NCBI GenBank assembly: GCA_903885585.1
Contig: CAISJH010000168.1
Span: 1-32,311 of the forward strand
From: an uncultured beta proteobacterium
GTDB lineage: Bacteria > Pseudomonadota > Gammaproteobacteria > Burkholderiales > Burkholderiaceae_C
Reading direction: 5' to 3'
DNA length: 32,311 bases
A program made the position numbers and the translations under genes. The notes under the pieces were generated by a model. That model saw nothing but the letters and a program-made list of their open reading frames with translations. It ran no database searches and was not told the origin of the DNA. Of this stretch, positions 21,422 through 30,387 are shown piece by piece; within the stretch, counting starts at the first letter, position 1, and each line of letters starts with the position of its first letter.

Positions 21422-22356
21422 CCACCGCCCTCCACACCGCGGCGGCCGACAGCCCGGGTTGGCATGGCCGCCTGAGTCTGCGCTACTGGCGCGACGGCCA
21501 CCGCACGGTGGCGCTGGACCGCCACGAAGGCCCTCTGCGGGTGCTGCAGCGCCTGTACCCCGAGGGCGAAGGGATCTGCCACCATGTGATGGTCCACCCG
21601 CCGGGGGGCGTGGCGGGCGGCGACGTGCTGGACGTGCAGGTCGATCTGGGCGAGGACACGCACGCTGTACTCACCACCCCGGGGGCCACCCGCTTCTACC
21701 GCAGCGCAGGCCGGCCGGCTCGCCAGCACGCCCGCCTGCGTGTGGCCCCGCGTGCACGCGTGGAGTGGCTGCCGTTGGAGAACATCGCCTTCACCGGCTG
21801 CGAAGCTGAAAACCGCACCGAGATCGAACTCAGTCCCGGCTCGCAGGCCATGGGGTGGGATTTGCTGGCCCTGGGCCTGCCGGCTGCAGGGGCGCCCTTT
21901 GAGGCTGGCCAGTTCACGCAACACCTGTCGCTGCGCCTGCACCCGCCCGCTCCGGGCTCGGTCCCACCAGGCCCGAGCGGCAGCGCGCCGGCGGCGGAGG
22001 CGGGCCACCCCATCTGGCTGGAACGTGGACTGATCCGGGCGCAGGACAGCCGATTGCTGGACTCACCCCTGGGCTGGGCAGGTCGGCGCGTGCTGGCCAC
22101 GGTGTGGTGGGCCACCGCCGAGCCCCTGCCTCCGGTCCGTCGGGAGGCCCTGCTTGACGCAGCGCGCGAGTGCCCTGCCGACCCCTCTTTGCAAGGCCGG
22201 GTGGGTGTGACGAGCCCGCTGCCTCACGTGGTGGTGGCCCGGGCGCTGGCCGACTGGGTAGAGCCGGCCATGCGATGGATGTGCGCCGTGCGGGCCGCCT
22301 GGCGCCGCGAGGCCTGGGGCCTGGACGCCCACCCTCCGCGCATCTGGCGAACCTGA
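21418..22356 (+). CDS. ureD: Urease accessory protein UreD
   Basis: UreD-type sequence: LRVLQRLYPEGEGICHHVMVHPPGGVAGGDVLDVQVDLGEDTHAVLTTPGATRFYRS, WLPLENIAFTGCEAENRTEIEL, C-terminal PPRIWRT; likely TTG start overlapping permease stop. Confidence 0.9.
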   Translation: MTTALHTAAADSPGWHGRLSLRYWRDGHRTVALDRHEGPLRVLQRLYPEGEGICHHVMVHPPGGVAGGDVLDVQVDLGEDTHAVLTTPGATRFYRSAGRPARQHARLRVAPRARVEWLPLENIAFTGCEAENRTEIELSPGSQAMGWDLLALGLPAAGAPFEAGQFTQHLSLRLHPPAPGSVPPGPSGSAPAAEAGHPIWLERGLIRAQDSRLLDSPLGWAGRRVLATVWWATAEPLPPVRREALLDAARECPADPSLQGRVGVTSPLPHVVVARALADWVEPAMRWMCAVRAAWRREAWGLDAHPPRIWRT

Positions 22357-22414
22357 GCACGCGCGACCTGAGCAGCCGCACTCCACGCTGAGCGGGCGAG
22401 GGACAATCCGCTCC

Positions 22415-25400
22415 ATGTCCGAGCCGACACCGACCGAGCCCGCACCCAGGCCCCCAGGGTCCCGGCCATCGGCCGGGAACGCGGCACCGGCCTTGAGGCT
22501 GGGTCTCGCTCGCCAGGCCTGGCGGGTGCTGCTGGCCGCGGCGGTAGGGCTGCCTCTGGCTGGCGTGCTGGCCCTGTGGGCGGTGCTGCACAACGAGCGC
22601 GGCACGGCCTGGCTGCTGACAGGCGTGCCCGGCCTGCAGGTCACAGCGCCGCGAGGCGCGCTGCTGGGCCCGGAGTTCTCCGCTGAGCGAGTGCTCTACC
22701 GCTGGGACCAGGGCCGTCAGAGCCTGGACATTGAGGAGCTTCGTTGGACCGGTGCCCAATGGCGCTGGTGGTTGCGCGCAGATACCTGGGTAGGGGTGCA
22801 GACGCAAACACTGCAGGCCCGGCGCGTGGTGGTGGACACGGGCCCCGCCACCGGCCGGGCCGTCCCTGTGCCTGCCTCGCTGGCGCTGCCCTTTGAGCTG
22901 CGCGTGCAGCAAGTGCGCGTGGGGCGGCTGGAAGTGGACCGGCTGCCCGCCTGGCGTGAAGTGAGCGGCAGGCTGGAGCTGGGGGCACAACAAGGCACCC
23001 TGCACCGCGTGGACGAGCTCGTATTCCTGTGGGACGAAATCAAGGCGCAAGGCCAGGCCCGCATCGCCACGCTGCGGCCCTTTGAGGCCCAGGCGCAGTT
23101 GGCGGTGGCAGGCACAGGGGCGGAGGCCTGGGAGGCCGACCTCTCGGCCCGCGGGCCCCTGCAGACGCTGGACTTGCAGGCACGGGTGCAGGCGCCGACG
23201 CTGGGCGAGGGGCTGAAGCCCGCCCTGCAGGGCAAGGCGCAGATCAAGCCTTTCGCCACATGGCCGCTGGGCACCGTGGACCTCACACTGCAAGCGCTGG
23301 ATCTGGCGCAGCTCAGCAGCAGATTGCCAGTCACGCGGCTGACCGGCCGCGCCGCAGTGCAGAGCCTGGCACTGAACCAGCCCGTCCAGGCCGACATCGT
23401 GCTGGACAACGCTGCGGCGGGCGCGTGGACCGATACGCGCCTGCCCGTGCGGCGGCTGCACCTGGAGGTGCGCTCCCGCATCGACGCCCCGGGCACGGTG
23501 GAGATCCGGCATCTGGATCTGGATCTGGGCGGCTCGCAGCGCGCTGCCGGCCAGTGGCGCAGCAGCGGAACCTGGAAAGACACGGAACTGCGCATCAAGG
23601 GGGTGGCCAGCGATATCCAGCCCCAGTGGCTGGACGCTCGCGCCCCGGCCATGACCCTGTCGGGTCCGCTGCAACTGGGGTTGCTGGGGGTGGCCCTACC
23701 CCACGGCGGCGGCGCAGCAAAGAAAGCAGGTTCGGCCACGCCTTGGACGGTGGAGGTCCAGGGTGCGCTCAACGGGGCCCTGGAGGGCCTGGGCCAGCGC
23801 ACCACCCTCACGCTGGACGGCAGCATCAAACCCCAGGAGGTCCAGTTGCGCCAACTGCTGGCCGAGGCAGGGGCAGCGCGGGCCCAGCTCAGTGGCACGG
23901 TCACCCCCACGGCCGCGGGCGCCTGGCAGGTCCGCAGCCATGGCCAGATCGTCGAGTTCGACCCCGCGCCCTGGATACCGGGTGTGGCCTCCGCCGCTTG
24001 GCGCAAGGGTCCCCACCGGTTGAACGGCCAGTGGAGCGTGGACGTTCTGGCCCCGGCCTGGCGCACAGGCGCCTCGGCGCTGCAATGGCTGCAAACTCTG
24101 CAGGGTAGTGCGCAGGTGGAGCTGGGAGCCTCGCGAGTGTCGGGCGTGGCAGCCTCGGGCCGCCTTAGGCTGGCGCAGAGCCCTGCCGCCGCCCCCAGTG
24201 AGCGCAGCCAGCTGCAGGGTGAGTTGCGCCTGGGCCGCAACCAGTTCACCGTCACCGGTCAGGGCGACCCCGCAGGAGGCGGAACTTCAGACCGCTGGCA
24301 GGTACAAGTCTCTGGCGTCGCCTTGGGTGAGCTGGCCCCGCTGTCGGCGCTGTGGCCCGAGGCCGCGGGATGGATGCCGCAGGCCGGCCGCTTGGAGGCC
24401 AAGGTGTCGGCATCCGGGCGCTGGCCCGACCTGGGCACCGAGGGCGAGGTGCTCATAGAGGGCTTGAAGAGCAGCGAGTACGCCATCGCCCGGGGAGAGG
24501 CGCGCTGGCAGTGGAGCGGCCAGGACAGCGAGCCTTTGGCAATCACCGGCCAGTTGCAGGACGCCTCGTTCGGACCGAACCGGGTGGCAAGGCTGCGCGG
24601 CGACCTGCGCGGCACCCTGCGCCAGCACGTCGCCAGCCTGGACCTGGCCTTGCCACTGCGCCCGCCGCAAGTGCTGGAGCGCGTGCTGGAGCTGCCCGCC
24701 GGGGCCGGCACCCAGGCCCGCGTGAGCGTTGAGGGCGGCTGGGCCGCCGAGGCAGGCGGCGGTGGCCGCTGGACGGGCACCGTCAAGCGCCTGGAAGCTG
24801 GCGTGTGGAACCCGAACGGCACCACCCCCAACGCGCCGCGCCTGGCGGCAGATGCCGCACAGGAGCGTGCCTGGCTGGACGCCAGCGACGTGCGCAGTGA
24901 GCTGCGTTTTGATGCCGAGCGCAGGCTGCGCAGCCTGCGCCTGGAGGCCGGCCAGGCCACGCTGGCCACCGGTCTGCGCCTGAAGTGGGACGAGGCCCGC
25001 TACGAGTTGCGCGACCCCTCGCGCGCCGACCGGCCCGACTTCCAGTGGCAGGCCGACGTGCTGCCCTTCGCACTCGCACCTTGGCTGCAGCGAGCCGAGA
25101 CCGGCCTGCAGTGGACAGGAGACCTGCGCCTGAGCGCGCGCATGCGCGTGCGTGCCGCCGAGCGCTTTGAGGCGGAGGTGAGCCTGCAGCGCCATGATGG
25201 CGACCTGCAGGTGGTGGAGTCGGGCCAGGTGCAGCCGCTGGGCATCAGCACCGTGGACCTCACGCTGCAGGCCCGGGACGGCCTGTGGTCCCTGGCGCCG
25301 CGTTTCGTGGGGCGCAGCGTGGGCGAAATCTCTGGCGCCGTGCAGCTGGGCACCGACCCCGCCGCGCGCTGGCCTGACGAGCAGGCCGCGCTGTCAGGCA

Positions 25401-26734
25401 GCGTGCAGGCGCGTGTGCCCAATCTCGGCGTGTGGTCTGGCTGGACACCCGCCGGATGGCGCATCCAGGGCGAGGTGGCCAGTACCGCCACCCTGGGCGG
25501 GCGATTTGGTGCACCGCAGCTGACAGGCGACCTCAGCGCCCGCAGCGTTGGGGTGCGCAACCTGCTGCAAGGCGTGGACTACAGCGACGGTGAGCTGAAG
25601 GTCGTGCTGCAAGGAGAGACAGCGCGCATCGAGCGCCTGTCGCTGCGCAGTGGCGATGGGCGCATCACGGGCGAGGGGGTGGGTGAGTTCGGGGCCCAGC
25701 CGAGTGCCCGCGTGCAAGTGCGCGCCGAGACGTTCCGCGTGCTGGGTCGCCTGGACCGGCAGCTGGTGGCCAGCGGCCAGGCCGTGCTGGCGCTGAGGCC
25801 TGACCAGCTCAAGCTGGACGGGCGTGTGCTGATCGACAGCGGTCTGTTCGACCTGGCCTCCAGGGACGCGCCCGCCCTGGACGACGATGTCCGAGTCCGC
25901 GGACCGCGCGACGCCCCGGCGGCCACAGCGAGGGCTGAACCGCCCACCGTGCCCCGCCTGGTACGCCAATCCAGCGTCAACCTGGACGTGGACCTGGGCA
26001 AGAAGCTGCGGCTGCGCGGACGCGGCCTGGACACCGCGTTGCAGGGTGAGCTCAAGCTCACGACCCCGGGCGGACGCCTGGCAGTTCACGGCACGGTACG
26101 CACACAAGGCGGCACCTACGCAGCCTATGGGCAGAAACTGGAGATCGAGCGCGGCATCGTCGCCTTCACCGGGCAGGTGGACACCCCGCGCCTGGACATC
26201 GTGGCCCTGCGGCCCAACACCGACATCCGTGTGGGCGTGGCCGTCAGCGGCACCCCACAGGCTCCTCGTGCCCGCCTGTTCAGCGAGCCGGAGATGGGCG
26301 AGACCGACAAGCTGTCCTGGCTGCTGCTGGGCCGGGGTTCAGAGGGCCTTGCACGCACCGACACCGCGGTGCTGCAGCGCGCTGCGGTGGCGCTGCTGGC
26401 CGGTGAGGGTGAAGCCCCTACAGACTCCTTCTTGCGCGCCTTCGGCATCGACGATCTGTCGCTGCGCCAGGGTGAGGGCGACGCCCGGGAGACCGTGATC
26501 AGCCTGGGCAAGCAGCTCAGCCGCAACTGGTACGCCGGCTACGAGCGCAGCGTCAACGCCACGGCGGGCACCTTCCAGCTGATCTACCGGGTGGCCCAGC
26601 GCTTCACGCTGCGCGCGCAGAGCGGCCTGGAAAACTCGCTGGACCTGATCTGGACCTGGCGCTTTGACCAGCTGCCTGGCCAGCGGCCACCGGCGCAGCC
26701 TGGGCCCCCTGCAGCGCCACCCAGGAAGCCCTGA
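22415..26734 (+). CDS. tamB: Translocation and assembly module protein TamB-like (DUF490)
   Basis: 1439 aa, N-terminal TM anchor, repetitive beta-rich body, C-terminal TamB signature (TQGGTYAAYGQKLEIERGIVAFTGQVDTPRLDIVALRP, ETDKLSWLLLGRG, YERSVNATAGTFQLIYRVAQRFTLRAQSG). Confidence 0.88.
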   Translation: MSEPTPTEPAPRPPGSRPSAGNAAPALRLGLARQAWRVLLAAAVGLPLAGVLALWAVLHNERGTAWLLTGVPGLQVTAPRGALLGPEFSAERVLYRWDQGRQSLDIEELRWTGAQWRWWLRADTWVGVQTQTLQARRVVVDTGPATGRAVPVPASLALPFELRVQQVRVGRLEVDRLPAWREVSGRLELGAQQGTLHRVDELVFLWDEIKAQGQARIATLRPFEAQAQLAVAGTGAEAWEADLSARGPLQTLDLQARVQAPTLGEGLKPALQGKAQIKPFATWPLGTVDLTLQALDLAQLSSRLPVTRLTGRAAVQSLALNQPVQADIVLDNAAAGAWTDTRLPVRRLHLEVRSRIDAPGTVEIRHLDLDLGGSQRAAGQWRSSGTWKDTELRIKGVASDIQPQWLDARAPAMTLSGPLQLGLLGVALPHGGGAAKKAGSATPWTVEVQGALNGALEGLGQRTTLTLDGSIKPQEVQLRQLLAEAGAARAQLSGTVTPTAAGAWQVRSHGQIVEFDPAPWIPGVASAAWRKGPHRLNGQWSVDVLAPAWRTGASALQWLQTLQGSAQVELGASRVSGVAASGRLRLAQSPAAAPSERSQLQGELRLGRNQFTVTGQGDPAGGGTSDRWQVQVSGVALGELAPLSALWPEAAGWMPQAGRLEAKVSASGRWPDLGTEGEVLIEGLKSSEYAIARGEARWQWSGQDSEPLAITGQLQDASFGPNRVARLRGDLRGTLRQHVASLDLALPLRPPQVLERVLELPAGAGTQARVSVEGGWAAEAGGGGRWTGTVKRLEAGVWNPNGTTPNAPRLAADAAQERAWLDASDVRSELRFDAERRLRSLRLEAGQATLATGLRLKWDEARYELRDPSRADRPDFQWQADVLPFALAPWLQRAETGLQWTGDLRLSARMRVRAAERFEAEVSLQRHDGDLQVVESGQVQPLGISTVDLTLQARDGLWSLAPRFVGRSVGEISGAVQLGTDPAARWPDEQAALSGSVQARVPNLGVWSGWTPAGWRIQGEVASTATLGGRFGAPQLTGDLSARSVGVRNLLQGVDYSDGELKVVLQGETARIERLSLRSGDGRITGEGVGEFGAQPSARVQVRAETFRVLGRLDRQLVASGQAVLALRPDQLKLDGRVLIDSGLFDLASRDAPALDDDVRVRGPRDAPAATARAEPPTVPRLVRQSSVNLDVDLGKKLRLRGRGLDTALQGELKLTTPGGRLAVHGTVRTQGGTYAAYGQKLEIERGIVAFTGQVDTPRLDIVALRPNTDIRVGVAVSGTPQAPRARLFSEPEMGETDKLSWLLLGRGSEGLARTDTAVLQRAAVALLAGEGEAPTDSFLRAFGIDDLSLRQGEGDARETVISLGKQLSRNWYAGYERSVNATAGTFQLIYRVAQRFTLRAQSGLENSLDLIWTWRFDQLPGQRPPAQPGPPAAPPRKP

Positions 26735-26751
26735 CTCGGCGCCCGCGCTCC

Positions 26752-26772
26752 GACCGTTCAGTCTGAACGGTC
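26752..26772. terminator. Perfect palindrome GACCGTTCAG-T-CTGAACGGTC between convergent tamB and phyH; candidate bidirectional terminator
   Basis: 10-bp exact arms; overlaps the phyH stop codon; no clear U-tract. Confidence 0.45.
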
Positions 26773-27660
26773 CGGCGCCGCCAAACCTGCGCCATCCCGC
26801 GGGCCGTGGTCCGTTGCGGCGGCCTGCTCATAGCGCTTGCCCAGCTCAGGTGGGTTGGCAAAGGTCTTGCGGAAGAAGTTGTCGTCAGCGTCGGCAAAGC
26901 GCAGCCCTGCGGCCCGCACGGCGCCGTCGTCCACCTTGGACAGCGGCGTGTAGCGCGGGTGATGGTGGTCCAGGTACGGGTCATTGCGCGCGGCGTTGTA
27001 GCAGAACAGCACGGTCCAGCGCCGATCAGGCGAGCGGTTCTGGTCGGAGCGGTGCATGACATTGCTGTGGAAGAACAGGCCGTCGCCCGGCTCCATCTCC
27101 ACGTACACGCGCTCCAAGCGCTCGAGCATTTCCTGCACCCGCCGGGGCTCCGCGCCAACCTGTTCTCCCGGCAGCACGCCGTGGTCCACGCGCCCGGCGT
27201 GGTGGGAGCCGCGCAGCACCTGCAGGCAGCCGTTCTCGCGCGTGGTGCGGTCCAGCGCCACCATCACGCTGGCCATGTAAGGGAACATGCAGCCGTTGTG
27301 GTACCAGTACCCGTAGTCCTGGTGCCACTCCCACGCGCCGCCCTCAAAGGGCTCTTTGGCGGTGAGCTTGGAGTGGTAGTGGTAGACCTCGCCACCCAGC
27401 ATGTCTTCCATGGTGTCCACCACACGGTATGAGCGCGCCGCCAGTCCGTACACGCTGTCGCCCGGGTGGTTCCAGGTGGCCATTCGGGTGGCCTTGCCCT
27501 GCGAGTCCTTGCGGTCGTAAAGGCTGGCGTGCAGCTGTGGATCCTTCTCGATCGCTTCTCGAAGGGCAGCGATCTCCTCGGGGTCGAACAGCGCGCGCAC
27601 CAGCACATAGCCGTCGCGCTCGTAGGCTGCACGTTGCTCGGGGTTGAAGAGGGTGGGCAT
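26758..27660 (-). CDS. Phytanoyl-CoA dioxygenase (PhyH) family protein
   Basis: Fe(II)/2OG motif WHQDYGYW, distal FFHSNVMHRSDQN, LQVLRGSHHAGRVDH. Confidence 0.9.
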   Translation of the reverse strand: MPTLFNPEQRAAYERDGYVLVRALFDPEEIAALREAIEKDPQLHASLYDRKDSQGKATRMATWNHPGDSVYGLAARSYRVVDTMEDMLGGEVYHYHSKLTAKEPFEGGAWEWHQDYGYWYHNGCMFPYMASVMVALDRTTRENGCLQVLRGSHHAGRVDHGVLPGEQVGAEPRRVQEMLERLERVYVEMEPGDGLFFHSNVMHRSDQNRSPDRRWTVLFCYNAARNDPYLDHHHPRYTPLSKVDDGAVRAAGLRFADADDNFFRKTFANPPELGKRYEQAAATDHGPRDGAGLAAPDRSD

Positions 27661-27881
27661 GGCGGGGCTCCATCACAACGTCGGGCCGCACGACACCGAG
27701 CCAGGTCTGTCCTGCCGTGGCGCGCGAGCGGAAAGTCCCGTGCCCTGTGGGCAGCGGTACTGCGCTGGGTGAGTGTAGGCCCGCCGCTTTCGGGGGCTCA
27801 GGTTCTGACCTGCCTGCATCGATGCCAAAAAACCGGCTTGCAGCATCCGGCACATGCGCCGCCCGTGGCCGCACCTCACCC

Positions 27882-28592
27882 TCAGCGCCCGCGCTCGCGC
27901 CGCCAGGCTTCGAACGCCACTCGGTTGGCCTCCTCGGTGGGTGGGTACAGACCCAGGATGGACTGGCCGGCCTGCACGCGCTCGGTCACGAAATCCTCGA
28001 AGGCCGTCATTTCCACGCCTTCAGCGGCCAGCTCATCCGCCAGGTGCGCGGGGATGACCACCACGCCTTCGGCATCGCCCACCACCACGTCACCCGGCCA
28101 CACCGCCACGTCGCCGCAGCCAATCGGCACGTTGATGTCCAGCGCCTGGTGCAGCGTGAGGTTGGTGGGGGCGCTGGGCCGGTGGTGGTAGGCGGGGAAC
28201 GGCAGGCGCGCGATCTCCGGGCTGTCGCGAAAGCCGCCGTCGGTGACGATGCCGGCCGCGCCGCGCATCATCAGCCGCGTCACCAGGATGGCACCGGCCG
28301 AGGCCGCGCGCGCGTCCTTGCGGCTGTCCACCACAAAGACGGCCCCGGGTGGGCACTCCTCCACCGCCTTGCGCTGCGGGTGCGCGCGGTCCTGAAACAC
28401 CGAGATCGGGTTCAGATCCTCGCGAGCCGGGATGTAGCGCAGCGTGTAGGCCTCACCCACCATGTTGGGCAGGCCAGGGTTCAGCGGCCGCACGTCCTGG
28501 ATGAACTGATTGCGCAGGCCGCGCTTGAACAGCGCTGTGCACAGCGTGGCGGTGCTCACGCCCAGCAGGCGTTCTCGGGTTTGCGGATTCAT
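27882..28592 (-). CDS. RraA / dimethylmenaquinone methyltransferase-like family protein (atypical HMG-aldolase motif)
   Basis: COG0684-type sequence: ASAGAILVTRLMMRGAAGIVTDGGFRDSPEI, GCGDVAVWPGDVVVGDAEGVVVIP. Confidence 0.88.
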   Translation of the reverse strand: MNPQTRERLLGVSTATLCTALFKRGLRNQFIQDVRPLNPGLPNMVGEAYTLRYIPAREDLNPISVFQDRAHPQRKAVEECPPGAVFVVDSRKDARAASAGAILVTRLMMRGAAGIVTDGGFRDSPEIARLPFPAYHHRPSAPTNLTLHQALDINVPIGCGDVAVWPGDVVVGDAEGVVVIPAHLADELAAEGVEMTAFEDFVTERVQAGQSILGLYPPTEEANRVAFEAWRRERGR

Positions 28593-28626
28593 GGGCGGGC
28601 CCTTTCAGACCTTCGGATTCAAGCGG

Positions 28627-30378
28627 TCAGAAGATGTCAGGTTCCGGCACAGGCGCGCCGAAACTGGCTTCGAGAAAGTCAAAGTCGCAGCCCTGGTCGG
28701 CTTGCAGGATGTGGCGGCCGAACATCCAACCGTAGCCGCGCTCGTAGCGCGGCGGCGGGGCCTGCCAGGCGGCCCGACGACGCTCGAACTCGGCCTCGTC
28801 GATCTCCAGGTGGATGCGCCGCGCCGGCACGTCCACGGTGATGCGGTCGCCTGTGCGCACCAGCGCCAGCGGGCCGCCCACGGCCGCCTCGGGCGCGCAG
28901 TGCAGCAGGCAGCCGCCGTAGCTGGTGCCACTCATGCGCGCATCCGACAGGCGCAGCATGTCCTTCACCCCCTGCTTGAGCAGCTTGGTGGGGATGGGCA
29001 GCATGCCCCACTCGGGCATGCCCGCGCCCTTGGGGCCGGCGTTGCGCAGCACCAGCACGTCGTCGCCCGTGACGTCCAGGTCGGGGTCGTCCACGGCCTT
29101 CTTCAGTGACGGGTAGTCGTCAAAGACCAGGGCACGGCCCGTGTGCCGCAGCAGGTGCGGAGCGCAGGCGCTGGGCTTGATGATCACGCCATCCGGGGCG
29201 ATGTTGCCGCGCAGCACGGCCAGCGCGCCTTCGGCATAGATGGGCCGGTCCAGCGGGCGGATCACGTCGTCGTTGAAGACTTCCGCACCCGCCACGTTGT
29301 CGCCGATGGTGCGCCCATTCACGGTGAGTGCCGAGCGGTCCAGGTGTGGGCCCATGCGCTCCAGCAGCGCACGCAGGCCGCCGGCGTAGAAGAAGTCCTC
29401 CATCAGGTACCGATCGCCGCTGGGCCGGATGTTGGCAATCACCGGCACGTGGCGGCTGGCGGCGTCGAAGTCGTCCAGCGTCACGGGGTGGCCGGCGCGG
29501 CGCGAGATGGCCACCAGGTGGATGATGGCGTTGGTGGAGCAGCCCATGGCCATGGCCGTGGCGATGCCGTTGGCAAAGCTGGCGGGCGACAGCACACGGG
29601 AAGGTTTCAGGTCCTCCCACACCATCTCCACGACGCGGCGTCCGCATTCGGCGCTCATGCGGACGTGGCCGGCGTCCGCCGCGGGAATGGAACTCGCCCC
29701 CGGCAGCGTCATGCCAATGGCCTCGGCAATGCCCATCATGGTGGCGGCCGTGCCCATGGTCATGCAGGTGCCGTGGCTGCGGGCGATGCCGGCCTCCATC
29801 TCGTGCCAGGCTTCCTCGCTCAAGCGGCCGGCGCGGCGCTCGTCCCAGTACTTGAAGGCGTCACTGCCCGAGCCCAGCACCTGCCCACGCCAGTTGCCGC
29901 GCAGCATGGGGCCGGCCGGAAGATAGATGCAGGGCAGGTCCATGGTCAGCGCGCCCATCAGCAGGCCGGGCGTGGTCTTGTCGCAGCCGCCCATCAGCAC
30001 CGCGCCGTCCACCGGGTGGCTGCGCAGCAGCTCCTCGGTCTCCATGGCCAGGAAGTTGCGGTACAGCATGGTGGTCGGCTTGACCAGGGACTCGCTCAGC
30101 GAGATGGCCGGCAACTCCAGCGGGAATCCCCCCGCCTGCAGCACACCGCGCTTGACGTCCTCCACCCGCTGCTTGAAGTGCGCGTGGCACTGGTTGGCGT
30201 CGCTCCAGGTGTTGACGATGGCGATCACCGGCTTGCCCACCCAGTCGGCCGGGGCGTAGCCCATCTGCATCACGCGCGAGCGGTGGCCGAAGGAGCGAAA
30301 GTCGTCAGGCGCGAACCAGCGCGCGCTGCGCAGGTCTTGCGGGAGCCTGCGGACAGGCTTTGGATCTGGCTGGGACAT
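28627..30378 (-). CDS. IlvD/Edd family dehydratase, L-arabinonate/aldonate dehydratase-like
   Basis: NTWSDANQCHAHFKQRVEDVKRGVLQAGGFPLELPAISLSE, MGGCDKTTPGLLMGALTMDLP, GTCMTMGTAATMMGIAEAIGMTLPGASSIPA, PKGAGMPEWGMLPIP; MSQPDPKP start chosen. Confidence 0.92.
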   Translation of the reverse strand: MSQPDPKPVRRLPQDLRSARWFAPDDFRSFGHRSRVMQMGYAPADWVGKPVIAIVNTWSDANQCHAHFKQRVEDVKRGVLQAGGFPLELPAISLSESLVKPTTMLYRNFLAMETEELLRSHPVDGAVLMGGCDKTTPGLLMGALTMDLPCIYLPAGPMLRGNWRGQVLGSGSDAFKYWDERRAGRLSEEAWHEMEAGIARSHGTCMTMGTAATMMGIAEAIGMTLPGASSIPAADAGHVRMSAECGRRVVEMVWEDLKPSRVLSPASFANGIATAMAMGCSTNAIIHLVAISRRAGHPVTLDDFDAASRHVPVIANIRPSGDRYLMEDFFYAGGLRALLERMGPHLDRSALTVNGRTIGDNVAGAEVFNDDVIRPLDRPIYAEGALAVLRGNIAPDGVIIKPSACAPHLLRHTGRALVFDDYPSLKKAVDDPDLDVTGDDVLVLRNAGPKGAGMPEWGMLPIPTKLLKQGVKDMLRLSDARMSGTSYGGCLLHCAPEAAVGGPLALVRTGDRITVDVPARRIHLEIDEAEFERRRAAWQAPPPRYERGYGWMFGRHILQADQGCDFDFLEASFGAPVPEPDIF

Positions 30379-30387
30379 GGCGCGCAC

